64,000 bases of DNA from Branchinecta lynchi. Taxonomy: Eukaryota > Arthropoda > Branchiopoda > Anostraca > Branchinectidae. The translations under genes were made by a program, and so were the position numbers. The stretch spans positions 4,383,572 to 4,447,571 of the forward strand of contig JAKZAP010000004.1 of the NCBI GenBank assembly GCA_023053575.1, written 5' to 3'. Positions 55,118 to 64,000 of the stretch are shown piece after piece. Numbering within the stretch: the first letter of the stretch is position 1; the number at the start of each line of letters is the position of its first letter. Under the pieces are notes generated by a model, which saw only the letters and a program-made list of their open reading frames with translations, was not told the origin of the DNA and did not search any database.

Positions 55118-56300
55118 TAAAAGTACGGTTTCTGCCGGACAAAATTACAACACAAATACTTTACACCAAAAATGTAAAAAAAAAGTCGCTTGACAATGTG
55201 CCTAAAATCCACCAAAGTCGCTCGGTGGCTAAACTTTCTAGGGCTGCTGCAAGGGTGGAGGGGGTTTAAACTTAAGGAGGGAAAACAAAAGGGTAATGAC
55301 AGTCGATGACAGTCGATTTAGCGGTAAGGAGACATGCTGATTTCATTTCTGTACTTTAATGTGACGCCCAACACTTAGTTCGATCGCAGTCCGGTGAAAA
55401 CCGGAAATTCGTAGAAGTAAAATTTTATCCTGACAAAATATTTGTTGAGGTTAATATGACGATTTCGGAGTTATAAGATTTTTTTTGTGTCTGAAGTTTA
55501 GGGTTTTTACCCGACAAATAGTTCGTCTGGAATCCGGCGAAAACCGGAAATTCTGTTTCACTAAAAGTTTATTCTGACGTAGATTAGGGTTTCAGCATAT
55601 GGGTAAGAATACATAAGAACCCATATCTGAACTTTATCTTCTCGAAGGACACGTAGACATTAGTGCATCCAGAACCCGGCAAAAAACGGAAACTCGATAG
55701 AAGTAAAAGTAAAAATCGAATAAAGCGTCAGTATGGGGGTTCGACTGGAGGCGGCGCATTTTTTCCCATGCACTCTCAGCAAACAACTGCGTAGGACATG
55801 CCATTTTTAGATGCAGTAGCTACTAACATTGCTTTCTTGGTTCATGACGCAAGCTGTTCAGCTTCCCCTGCTTATGAAACTTGGCAGATGAAACTGAGCC
55901 ATACATCCCGTTCTTTGGTGAAGAATATCCGGATCTGCATCCTGGATAAATCCCACCACCGCCCGTGGCAGCGGAAAAGTATTAGTTTGCGGTCCCCACT
56001 TTTTACGCTACCGGATTTCCGGTTTTCACTGGATTCCGGGCGAATCAGTTGGCGGGTGAAACAGTAAAGTTGAGATGTAGACTCATCACTTCTCCTTACC
56101 CCTGAATTGACAGTCATATCACCCTATAGAAACCTTTATTTTGCCTCTTAATTTTTCACCCACTCTACCCTTTTAAGCAGCCGTGGAAAGTTTAGCCATC
56201 GAGTAATATTGGCAGATTTTTGATATGTTGTTCAGCGATTTTTGTTCTAAAATCTTGTTGGAATTTTGTCCGGTTGACCCACTTTTTTTCGTACTTTCAC
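55118..56300. repeat. Two family B-related fragments in inverted orientation
   Basis: The forward piece 55118-55735 and the reversed piece about 55990-56300 share TGGCTAAACTTTC, GGCTGCT.AAGGGT.GAG, GACAGTC and GTGAAAACCGGAAAT in mirror order. Both carry family B monomer words (GGTAAGGAGACATGCTG, GGAATCCGGCGAAAACCGG) but lack family ends. Together they can fold into a large imperfect hairpin. Confidence 0.65.
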
Positions 56301-56515
56301 TAGACTAACGGTGGAGGTGGCAAGAAAGAGAGTGGTATGGCTCTGATGTGGTCATCCGATGCTGAACACTCCTTAAATGTTTGTGTTGGTATTAAGATTG
56401 GAGTGGTGGCGCCATCTTAAATTGCTTCGAGATTCCCGGGAGATCCCCGTGAGAAAAGACATAACTGGGCTAATACGGATAATGTGAAAATAAAGAATTT
56501 AATTGAATTTTCTAG

Positions 56516-56695
56516 ATCTGGTTGAGGGACGCAGCCCAGTGCCTGACCTGTGGTATGGTGTGCCATCGAAAATGTCGCGACAAGTGCACACGGACAGTGT
56601 GCCAGCCAATGAGGAAGAGAGACATGGGACATCTAACTTTGAAGAAAGACGTGAAAGATGATATGAACATACCATTTTCCATTGATGATGTTGAG
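56516..56695 (+). CDS. PDZD8: PDZD8 exon 11: second half of C1 zinc finger
   Basis: Residues 658-717, phase 0 at both ends. IWLRDAAQCLTCGMVCHRKC continues the finger: Cys666, Cys669, His674, Cys677, Cys681 and Cys686. The spacing between exon 10 Cys654 and Cys666 (11 residues) is as in the family (CDYC...QCMFCAYVCHKKC). C1 domains bind lipid; in PDZD8 this domain is part of the late-endosome/lysosome-binding half (family knowledge). The tail is basic then acidic (MRKRDMGHLTLKKDVKDD...SIDDVE). The donor is GAG followed by GTAAAC. Coiled-coil exons should lie further downstream; none was recognised up to 64000. Confidence 0.9.
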
Positions 56696-56739
56696 GTAAA
56701 CGAAGCAGTTTCAAGTAGAAAGTTGAAAACCTTCATTAT

Positions 56740-57206
56740 AGGTGTGCTGCGGCCGCGCCGTTGCTCTTCTCAAAAAGTTCGGGCTCACTACGCTTGAGGA
56801 AAGGAGACAAACACTGTGCTATGGTTACGGAACACGAGTGTTTTCTGATGATCTCTTCCCACCCATTCACGATCCTCCCAGAAGTAGACCCCCCGTGAAA
56901 AATCCCAGAAAGTCCCCAAATTAACACCAGTAACTTGCACTCACGAAAGATACAGGAAAAGCTTCGTTCCATCTTTCGTGACACTTTTTAATTCTCACGA
57001 CTAAAAATGAATTTCTTTTGTTCCATTTGTATTTATATGATTTGGTTGTGCTTAAATTGTATATATATATATTGACATCTGCAAATCTGCTGTAAATGTC
57101 CATTGACAACGTTTTCATGTATTATATGTTGACGAGAAATGCAAATTCGGCATGATTGCTGTGAAAGTCATTTTTAAATTAAATTCTACTCTACTCTACT
57201 CTACTC
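56740..57206 (+). pseudogene. CR1/L2-type non-LTR 3' fragment with (TCTAC)n tail
   Basis: Reads LLKKFGLTTLEERRQTLCYG then YGTR, the usual C-terminal FGL.TLE.RR..LC motif of CR1/L2-like ORF2. After a frame change comes HERYRKSFVPSFVTLFNS, the standard last motif. It ends in (TCTAC)n at 57186-57206. It starts ~45 bp after the donor of PDZD8 exon 11, so it must not be read as a further exon. Confidence 0.75.
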
Positions 57207-57630
57207 TTGGGGAGCCCAGGAGGATAGAGGGAGTCAATTCCTTACGGGAAACAACGAGAACGCGGAAAATCCCTCCTTTCGAAAATTTGCAGATGAACAT
57301 CTTTGTCTGACTTATTCAGATGATGCGGTCATACTGTTCCACTTATTCTCACCTTTACTAGCAACGAAATTATAATCGCAAGGAAATGGACCCCTGTTTC
57401 TCAAAATGAGTCTTACTACAAGTAAAGTCAATATTGATCTTGGATTTTTCTTTTAACCATCCCTTCCTAAACTCCCTAAATTGACTCCCCAACGAGTCAG
57501 AAAGGGGGGGGGGGCTTTTGATAATGGTGCTGATAATTGCTTCCTAGTAGACAAATTAGCGTCTTAACAACCCTCTCGTGTCCGTCTTTCTACCCAGTCG
57601 TTCCCCGTCATAACCCTGTCAACCCAACAG
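57207..57630. other. Downstream intron or flank, nothing recognised
   Basis: Mixed sequence with a short poly-G run near 57505-57513. No exon matching the expected PDZD8 coiled coil was seen. Confidence 0.35.
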
Positions 57631-57765
57631 GACCGTATCCAGGAATCTATTTGGGGGTGGGGGGTTGCCTGTGGGCCGGACAAAAAAGTACAGAAAAGAC
57701 TTAGATCAGAGGGAAAAGCCTGTAAAAGTTACTATTTTTGTATGTTTCGGGTGGGGGAGGGGGGC
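57631..57765. mobile_element. Truncated reversed copy of the 29623 MITE
   Basis: Starts CAGGACCGTATCCAGGAATC, then GGGGTTGCCTGTGGG, CCGGACAAAAAAGTAC and AGATCAGAGGGAAAAGCCTG, matching the complement of 29623-29798 until about 57765, where similarity stops. Confidence 0.75.
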
Positions 57766-59369
57766 TCTTCTCCATTGTTTCGTTTCGCACCTACAACTTG
57801 TTGGTGCTATTTCGGCGAGTTGGGTGTGCCAACTAAGAATTATTTCTTCTTTTTTCACTTATAGTCAAAGTCTGACCAACAATCCATGCACATAACCTTG
57901 TCTCTCATTTTTGGTCCATAAGGTATATCAATGTTATCCAGTCAGACTTCACTTTAGCAACTAACCCATTGTAATTTTGACAGGCTAAAATCTGAAAGAC
58001 CTAAGTGAGGCAGATACAAATCACATGGGACTATAGCAGGCAGCCGTGTTGCTGCACCCATGAATCATGTCTCCGACCTATCGGGGTCATGAAACCTGAT
58101 TTATACGACTCGACTCGTCTTTAGAGACGGGCCCACGACCGAAGCTGTGCAGAGCCAGAATCAACAAAAAAAAAAGTAAACGACTAGGATTTGTTTTTGA
58201 TAAGGAGGCCGAAACAAACGACTGATATGACTTAGCAAAAGAAAGGGGGGCCACCACCCCCCCCCCCCTTCTCGGCCACCCCTAGCTAGGACAATGAAAA
58301 CTTGGCAGGCATATCATGGATTAACTTCGCAGCAGTCGTTTCTCCGATCCATCCATCGTGGGGGATTGGAGGGAGGGGAATCTGTAATTTCTTAGGTATT
58401 TATAACTTTTGAACGGGTCATCGGATCTTAATGAAACATGATATTTGGAAAGACCTCTTGTCTCAGGTGACCGCCTACTTCAAATCGGAACTGGATCAGC
58501 TCAGCGAGTTCAGTACTTCCCGATGTACTAGGATGATGAAACTCAGCATGAGTATGAAGTATCCGAATAGACCGACTTGAAAATAGTCGTTTGCACCATC
58601 CGAACATCGTGGGGGGAGTGGGGGATGGAGAATCCGAAATCTATGGCATTTATTTGAACGTGCGATCGAATTTGAATGAAACTTGTCAAGTGGAAAGAGC
58701 TATTGTCTCAGATGTTCTATGTCAAGTCCAGACCGGACCCGAAACAGGGGGGGGGTGGTGGTGGAAGGGGACACCGGAAATCTCGTGAAACGCTTCCACA
58801 TAAGCTAGGATGATGAACTTGGCATGTATATCAGGTACCCGACCAGATTAACTTGGAAATAATAACTCCCCTGTCCGGCAATCGTGGGGGGAGTGAAGGA
58901 TGGGGGATCCGGAAACTAGTATCCGGAGACCGGCCCATTTTGTTTGTGAAACGCGTGGCGTCAAGGGATCGCGTTGGAATTTTGTGGGAGGAACAAGCAT
59001 AAGCATTAGAAACGTTCTTGATAGAACCAGGGGTTTCCCGGGATTCGGTGATCGCGAGTTAGGATACTCTCAGATGTGCTAAGGCCGATAAAACTTGGCG
59101 GGCATGTTAGTGAGCCGACTAAATACACTTAAAGACCCGACACAATGCCCTAGGAAGACTTCCGTTCCTGGATCCGACCGTTGTTCGGGGAGTTGAGGGA
59201 GGGGAATCCGGAAATTGCTGACTTCCATAGGTTGCGAACAAATGGTTCGACTCAAGTGAAAATATGGGTGATAAAAACTAAGGACCTAGATATCCAAAGC
59301 ATATGTCCGAAGCCCATGCGGCCACGGTTGGGGGGGGGGGGGAGGGTCCGGAAACTCTGTGACATGAAC

Positions 59370-60619
59370 AACAAGACCAAAGGTTTCGATGGGATCCCAA
59401 AAATTAAATATTCAATGTCTTAGCCAGATCCAGTCTTCGCCAGACTCCTTGAACATTTTTACAATTAAAATTCAGAAACAGATTAAGGCCAAATACCTAA
59501 TCACCTGAGAAAAACAAGTTCAGATTTGGATTCAGCATGTGTGTTTACCCCTATAAGTCATATCTGTTTTGACGAAAACTTCCTGCCACTTCTGCCAATT
59601 TCCCGGTTCCGTCCGAACTCCAGAACTACTTGTCCGGCGAAAAAAGAAAGCTCAAAGACGAAATCAGGGTATCTACTTTCCCCAGTAATGAACATCTAAT
59701 CAACTTCAAATAGAAATTTAGCTTATAACAAATTTTCCGATTCCAGCCGGATTCCGGTCGAACTATATGTCCGGGTAAAATACGATTGTCAAAAACGGAC
59801 TCAGCATCTCTTCTTACCCCTAAATCGCTTATCTAATCAACTAGAAATAAAGCCTTGACTTCCAACAGTTTTCCGGTTTTGTCCGGATTCCGGACGAACT
59901 ACATGTCCGGGTAGAAACTTGTTTTCACATAAGTGTTCAGCATGTCTTCTTGCCCTAAATCGAACGTCTAATCAACTCCAAATAAAACTTTTAATTTTGA
60001 CAAACTTTCCGGTTTGGGCCGGATTCCGGTGGAAATACTTGTCCGTCGAGAAAATAGTTTTCACCATTGTCTTCAAGATGTCGTCCTACCTCTAAATCGA
60101 ACATTTAATCAACTTCAAATAAAACTTTTACTTTCAACAAACTTTCCGGTTTGGGCCGGATTCCGGGCGAAATACTTGTCCGTCGAGAAAATAATTTTCA
60201 CCATCGTCTTCAGCATGTCTTCCTACCTCTAAATCGAACATCTAATCAACTTCAAATAAAACTTTTACTTTCAACAAACTTTCCGGTTTGGCCGGATTCC
60301 GGGCGAACTACTTGTCCGATGACAAAATAGTTTTCACCATCGTGTTCAGCATGTCTTCTTACCTCATAATCGACTATCACATTAGCTGTTTCAAAATATT
60401 TTGTTTGTCCCTTAATCTGAATCCCCTCCCCCACCCCTAAATGTAGAGCTACAAAGCCCATCTACGAACTTGACTGGTCCGACGACCCAACGAACCCTCA
60501 CACGAAGTTTCATCAAAATATCTTATTCCCTTCGAGAGTTATCGTGCTTACAGACGGACGGACGGACAACTTTTGCGATGTCATAGGTATCCCTCCACTT
60601 ACGTTTTGGGATCCCAAAA
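59370..60619 (-). mobile_element. Family B element nested in family A element A14 (B6)
   Basis: Minus orientation, full length: ACAAGACCAAAGGTTTCGATG at its 3' end, monomers, a short (GTCY)n (GACGGACGGACGGAC) at 60553-60567, and ACGTTTTGGGATCCCAAAAA at its 5' end. Removing it restores the family A word ACATG(C/A)ACAAAAACCAAACGG. Confidence 0.92.
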
Positions 60620-60800
60620 ACCAAACGGATGGGCCGGATGTGATGCAGTTTGGATAGTACCGAGTTTATACGGCCTAAATTTGTCATTTGGTGTCCGAAC
60701 TGGGTTCAACCAAGGTAGAGGATAATGAGCGGGAATCGGAAATTTGTAGATATACTCCGCTTCGAGTAAAAATTGATGGGTGGGAAAAGGTGATGTTAGA

Positions 60801-60987
60801 TATATTAGATTCGTTCCGTATTTTAGTAATCATTTTAACTGTTCATGATTTATGTTCGTTTCCTATTTATTGTTGGTTAGTTTGTGTTTTATTTGTATTG
60901 TTAGTGAGTGTTTATTTTTCCAATTGCCACCCGTGTTAGCCTAGGGGTATTAGGGTTGAAAATATAATTGATTGATTGATTGATATC
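60801..60987 (+). mobile_element. Retrotransposon 3' tail with 8-bp duplication and (TTGA)n
   Basis: A 187-bp insert ending in (ATTG)n (60967-60983), flanked by ATGTTAGA at 60793-60800 and 60988-60995. It interrupts the family A word GATGTTAGAGGTGCGAAG. It consists only of 3' UTR; the source family is not recognised. Confidence 0.78.
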
Positions 60988-61257
60988 ATGTTAGAGATGC
61001 GAAGTTTTTGTGTCCAAGTCGTATTCCGCAACAATGGGGGGAGTCTCGGAAATGTTGTGGCTCGCATATGGGTTAAACGAGTGGAATGATTTGAATGAAA
61101 CTTGGAAAGTCTTGTATGCTTTGGACGATCCGGTCCGGACCGGATTCGAGCACGGTGCGGAGGAGTACCGGAATTTACGGAAAATGCTCAGATTTACTTT
61201 CTGGATTCTCATACCCCGTATTCGTGACAAGTGACATATGAGCTCGTAGCTCCTGTT

Positions 61258-62098
61258 TTATATTGTACTATCCGTCGCCGATGGTCCGCGTGTTACGCGA
61301 AGCACATCGCGCGGCAAACAAATTCGGAAGTGGCACGATTTCTTGGTCAGTTATAGTTATACATTTTTACTGGTAAATTTTGGCACCGTTTCGTTCGAAG
61401 CTTTGGGTGAGGCTACCGTTTGATTGAGAGTAAGCCCTTTCAGCAACTTTTAATCATTGGATGACGCTGCATATATTTGCGCTTGCATGCTTCTCCTTTA
61501 ACATTATCGGGATGCCGAGTTTTATTTCCCAACAGAGCATTTACCATATTGCTCTTCAGGAAAGATTATGTTTACCAAATCCATGCTTCTGATATTCCCA
61601 GGGGTCCTTTGTTTACAGAGTTTGCATCAAAATGTCACAGTTCACATGTGTGTTCTAATTTCTTTTTTTCCCGAGCTCGGATATCCTCTCTCATAGGATA
61701 ATCTTAGCCTATAACTAGGGGATTGTTATCTCCTGTCGTCGTGGAAATACCCCAGTTCGCCACCTTGATTTGTGACGCAGGCATTTTTTAATTGTTACAC
61801 AAAAGCCAGATGTGCCCCAGTACTTCCACTCGGGGAAAAGAATTTTGTACCAGGAAAAAAAAAAATGCTCCTGCTTGCGGATGAACGTGCTTTCCTCATG
61901 AGAAAGTTTCTCCGACAGCACGACCCCACACCCCGCCCACGTACGTAAATTCCTCACCGGGTAATATTGCCTTCGATCCCAAAGCTGGTTTTCATTATGG
62001 AACTCCGTGAAACTTGTTGATTTTTGCAGATTCTTTAAACGTTCACTGAAGAGCTAATCCTTCCAGGTTTGTACCGCGGTTATAAATCATCCTTTGAG
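61258..62098. other. Downstream intron or flank, nothing recognised
   Basis: Unique-looking sequence between family A element A14 and family B element B7. Short open frames on both strands (61477-61701, 61715-61957) have no recognised product. Confidence 0.35.
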
Positions 62099-62908
62099 TT
62101 TTTGGGATCCCAAAACGTGACTGGAGGGATACCTATGAAATCCCAAAAGTTGTCCGTCCGTCTGTCCGTCCGTCTGTTAGCACGATAACTCTCGAATGTG
62201 TTGAGATATTGGTTCAAATTTGGCAGGATGACTCTTTTGAGTCAAAGTACAGGTCAAGTTCGGAGGAGGGGTCTCAAATTAAGGGGCCAAGTAGTTCACT
62301 GAAATCCGGCGAAAACCGGACACAAAATTTGTCGACCAGTTTTCGGCTATAGCAGTCCTACCCCTTTATTCTCAGACTAGTATAGCTCTGCGCCTGGATG
62401 CCGGCATTCATTTGTTTATTCTGTGTGACGTCGCAGAGATCTACTGTAATCGAAGGTCGCGGGTTGACATATTATGTTCAAGTGATAGTATTGTTCAATG
62501 AGGATTCACTGGTAAAGTATAGGTCAAGTTCGTAGTCCTATCTTTAGAGGCAGAGGATGGGTTTGGAATTTATGGTAAAACATGTATGTTTTATAAGCTA
62601 ATAAGATGTTCATTGAGGGGGTAAGGAGGTTCGCTGAGTCCGTATCTGAACTTGGTTTCTTGCTATACAAATGGTTCGTCACGAATTCGACTGATACTGG
62701 AAATTTGGTTGAAGCTCAAAGTTATTTTCTGGAATCGATTCGAGATTCGGTATCGGGGCAAGGAGACATGATGAATACATTTTTTAACTTTATTTTAACA
62801 GTAAAAATTATTCAAGGAATCCGACGAAGAATGATTGGCGAAGACATGACCCAATCATTTGAATCAAATGCTAGATTTTTGGATGCCATCGGAACCTTTG
62901 GTCTTGTT
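62099..62908 (+). mobile_element. Family B HINE-like element, short (B7)
   Basis: Both ends are present (TTTTTGGGATCCCAAAACG and GGATGCCATCGGAACC plus TTTGGTCTTGTT) with (GTCY)n at 62150-62177, but the monomer region is shorter and more diverged than in B4. Confidence 0.87.
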
Positions 62909-62987
62909 CTGTTATGTTTTCCTCTTTTTATATTCGTCTTGTTTTCTGTGATTGTTTCTGTGTTTTCTTTCGTTTTTCTTACATCGC

Positions 62988-64000
62988 AATTACGATCGCA
63001 ATTTCTGTCCGTCCGTCGTTCTGTCGGTCTGTCCAGGTTTTGCTAGTTCGGGCACTTCCACATAAGCTAGGACGATAAAACTTGGCAGGCGTATCAGGGA
63101 CCCCAAATGATTAAGTTGGAAATAGTCACTTCCCCGATACGAGCACCGTGGGGGAGTGGAGGGAGGGGGAATCCGGAATCTTGAGGTATTTTTAACTTTT
63201 GAACGGGTGATCGAATCTCGATGAAACTTGACATTTGGAACGACCTCATGACTCAGACGACCCACTTAAAATCCGGACCGGATCCGGTGACTTTTGGGGG
63301 GAGCTGGAGGGGGCAACCGGAAATCTTCGGAAACGCTATGAGTGGAGGGATCGAGATGAAACTTGGTGGGAAGACACCTAGCAAACACTAGATACATCAT
63401 TGACATAACCGAGCCGATTCGGGCACTGTGGGGGAGAGTGGAGGGAGGGGGAATCCGGAATCTTGAGGTATTTATAACTTTTGAACGGGTGATCGGATCT
63501 CGATGGAACTTGATATTTGGAAAGACCTCATGCCTCAGACGACCTACTTAAAATCCGGACCGGATCCGGTGACTTTTGGGGGGAGCTGGAGGTGGCAACC
63601 GGAAATCTTGGGAAACGCTATGAGTGGAGGGATCGAGATGAAACTTGGTGGGAAGACACCTAGCAAACACTAGACACATCGTTGACATAACCGAGCCGAT
63701 TCGGGTACTGTGGGGGGAGTGGAGGGAGGGGGAATCCGGAATCTTGAGGCATTTATAACTTTTGAACGGGTGATCGGATCTCGATGGAACTTGATAATTG
63801 GAAAGACCTCATACCTCGGACGACCCATTTAAAATCTGGACCGGATCCGGTGACTTTTGGGGGGAGCTGCAGGGGGCAACCGGAAATCTTGGGAAACGCT
63901 ATGAGTGGAGGGATCGAGATGAAACTTGGTGTGAAGACACCTAGCAAACACTAGATACATCATTGACATAACCGAGCCGATTCGAACACTGTGGGGGGAG
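62988..64000 (+). mobile_element. Family A element with 281-bp array, runs off the window (A15)
   Basis: Starts at GATCGCAATTTCTGTCCGTC without the hairpin. The core is almost identical to A9. Array words GAATCCGGAATCT at 63170, 63451 and 63732 again step by exactly 281. The 3' end lies beyond 64000. Confidence 0.9.

Larger units (their letters stand above)
9089..56695 (+). other. PDZD8: PDZD8-like gene, internal part (11 exons, both ends missing)
   Basis: Eleven exons with GT donors and AG acceptors join in phase into 717 codons without a stop. The domain order SMP, C2-like, PDZ, C2-like, C1 is diagnostic of PDZD8, an ER membrane protein that moves lipids at contacts with late endosomes, lysosomes and mitochondria (established family knowledge). 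In the joined partial protein, SMP spans about residues 22-206, PDZ 270-352, the second C2-like domain 440-560 and the C1 finger 638-686. The vertebrate protein is about 1150 residues; the missing ~90 N-terminal residues (membrane anchor) and the C-terminal coiled coil were not found in the window. Introns range from 0.9 to 13.4 kb, almost entirely because of transposable elements. The assignment rests on remembered family sequence, not a search. Confidence 0.9.
58281..61257 (+). mobile_element. Family A element, 5'-truncated, with two insertions (A14)
   Basis: Begins in the core (CTAGCTAGGACAATGAAAAC) without hairpin or (GTCY)n and ends AAGTGACATATGAGCTCGTA plus GCTCCTGTT. It is interrupted by family B element B6 (59370-60619) and by a short retrotransposon tail (60801-60987). 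Confidence 0.88.

Noticed and set aside
56742..56924. Twelfth PDZD8 exon after an in-frame ATTATAG acceptor
   Set aside because: The peptide is a CR1/L2 reverse-transcriptase C-terminus (FGLTTLEERRQTLC) ending at a stop, not the expected coiled coil.

Overview
The window is animal nuclear DNA, most likely from an invertebrate. It holds one split protein-coding gene read on the + strand, embedded in a dense, nested landscape of transposable elements. Spliceosomal GT/AG introns, non-LTR retrotransposon remnants, hAT-type MITEs and long (GTCY)n-bearing elements all point to a metazoan. I cannot fix the phylum from the sequence alone. Nothing in it looks prokaryotic or organellar.

The gene is a PDZD8 orthologue, an ER-anchored lipid-transfer and tethering protein. 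Eleven internal coding exons run from 9089 to 56695. Their phases fit at every junction and give 717 continuous codons: SMP domain (exons 1-4), a C2-like strand region (exon 4), PDZ (exons 5-6), a short linker (exon 7), a second C2-like domain (exons 8-9) and a C1 zinc finger split between exons 10 and 11. The N-terminal membrane anchor and the C-terminal coiled coil were not found here; they are probably encoded on further exons outside the window.

The introns and the upstream flank (1-9088) are mostly repeats. Two large families dominate. Family A (about 15 copies or pieces) starts with a TATGGCACTTG hairpin, then a (GTCY)n run, then G-rich tandem monomers, and ends with CAAGTGCCATATGAGCTCGTAGCTCTTGTT or close variants. 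Family B (7 copies plus inverted fragments) starts at TTTTTGGGATCCCAAAACG, then (GTCY)n, then ~131-137-bp monomers, and ends near GGGATCCCATCGAAACCTTTGGTCTTGTT. This is the layout of Helentron-associated elements (HINE, DINE-1/mini-me, bivalve pearl). Four family-A copies carry the same tRNA-like module on the antisense strand. Two copies carry a strict 281-bp tandem array.

Other elements are: six TIR elements or MITEs with 8-bp target duplications (three lie within 50 bp of PDZD8 splice sites), a TTAA-flanked MITE, large foldback elements, a recent 5'-truncated non-LTR insertion with an intact reading frame (13255-14497), older non-LTR fragments, and a tRNA-derived SINE-like trio. Nesting gives a relative order: family A and B copies are found inserted in one another and in older retrotransposons, and the 13 kb non-LTR copy is inserted in family A.

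Layout: 1-9088 family A copies; 9089-9289 exon 1; 9325-22679 giant intron 1 (MITE, family A, non-LTR, paired MITEs, foldback, family B); 22680-40568 exons 2-9 with shorter introns; 40569-49125 and 49406-56515 introns packed with nested A/B elements; 56696-64000 downstream intron or flank with more A/B copies.
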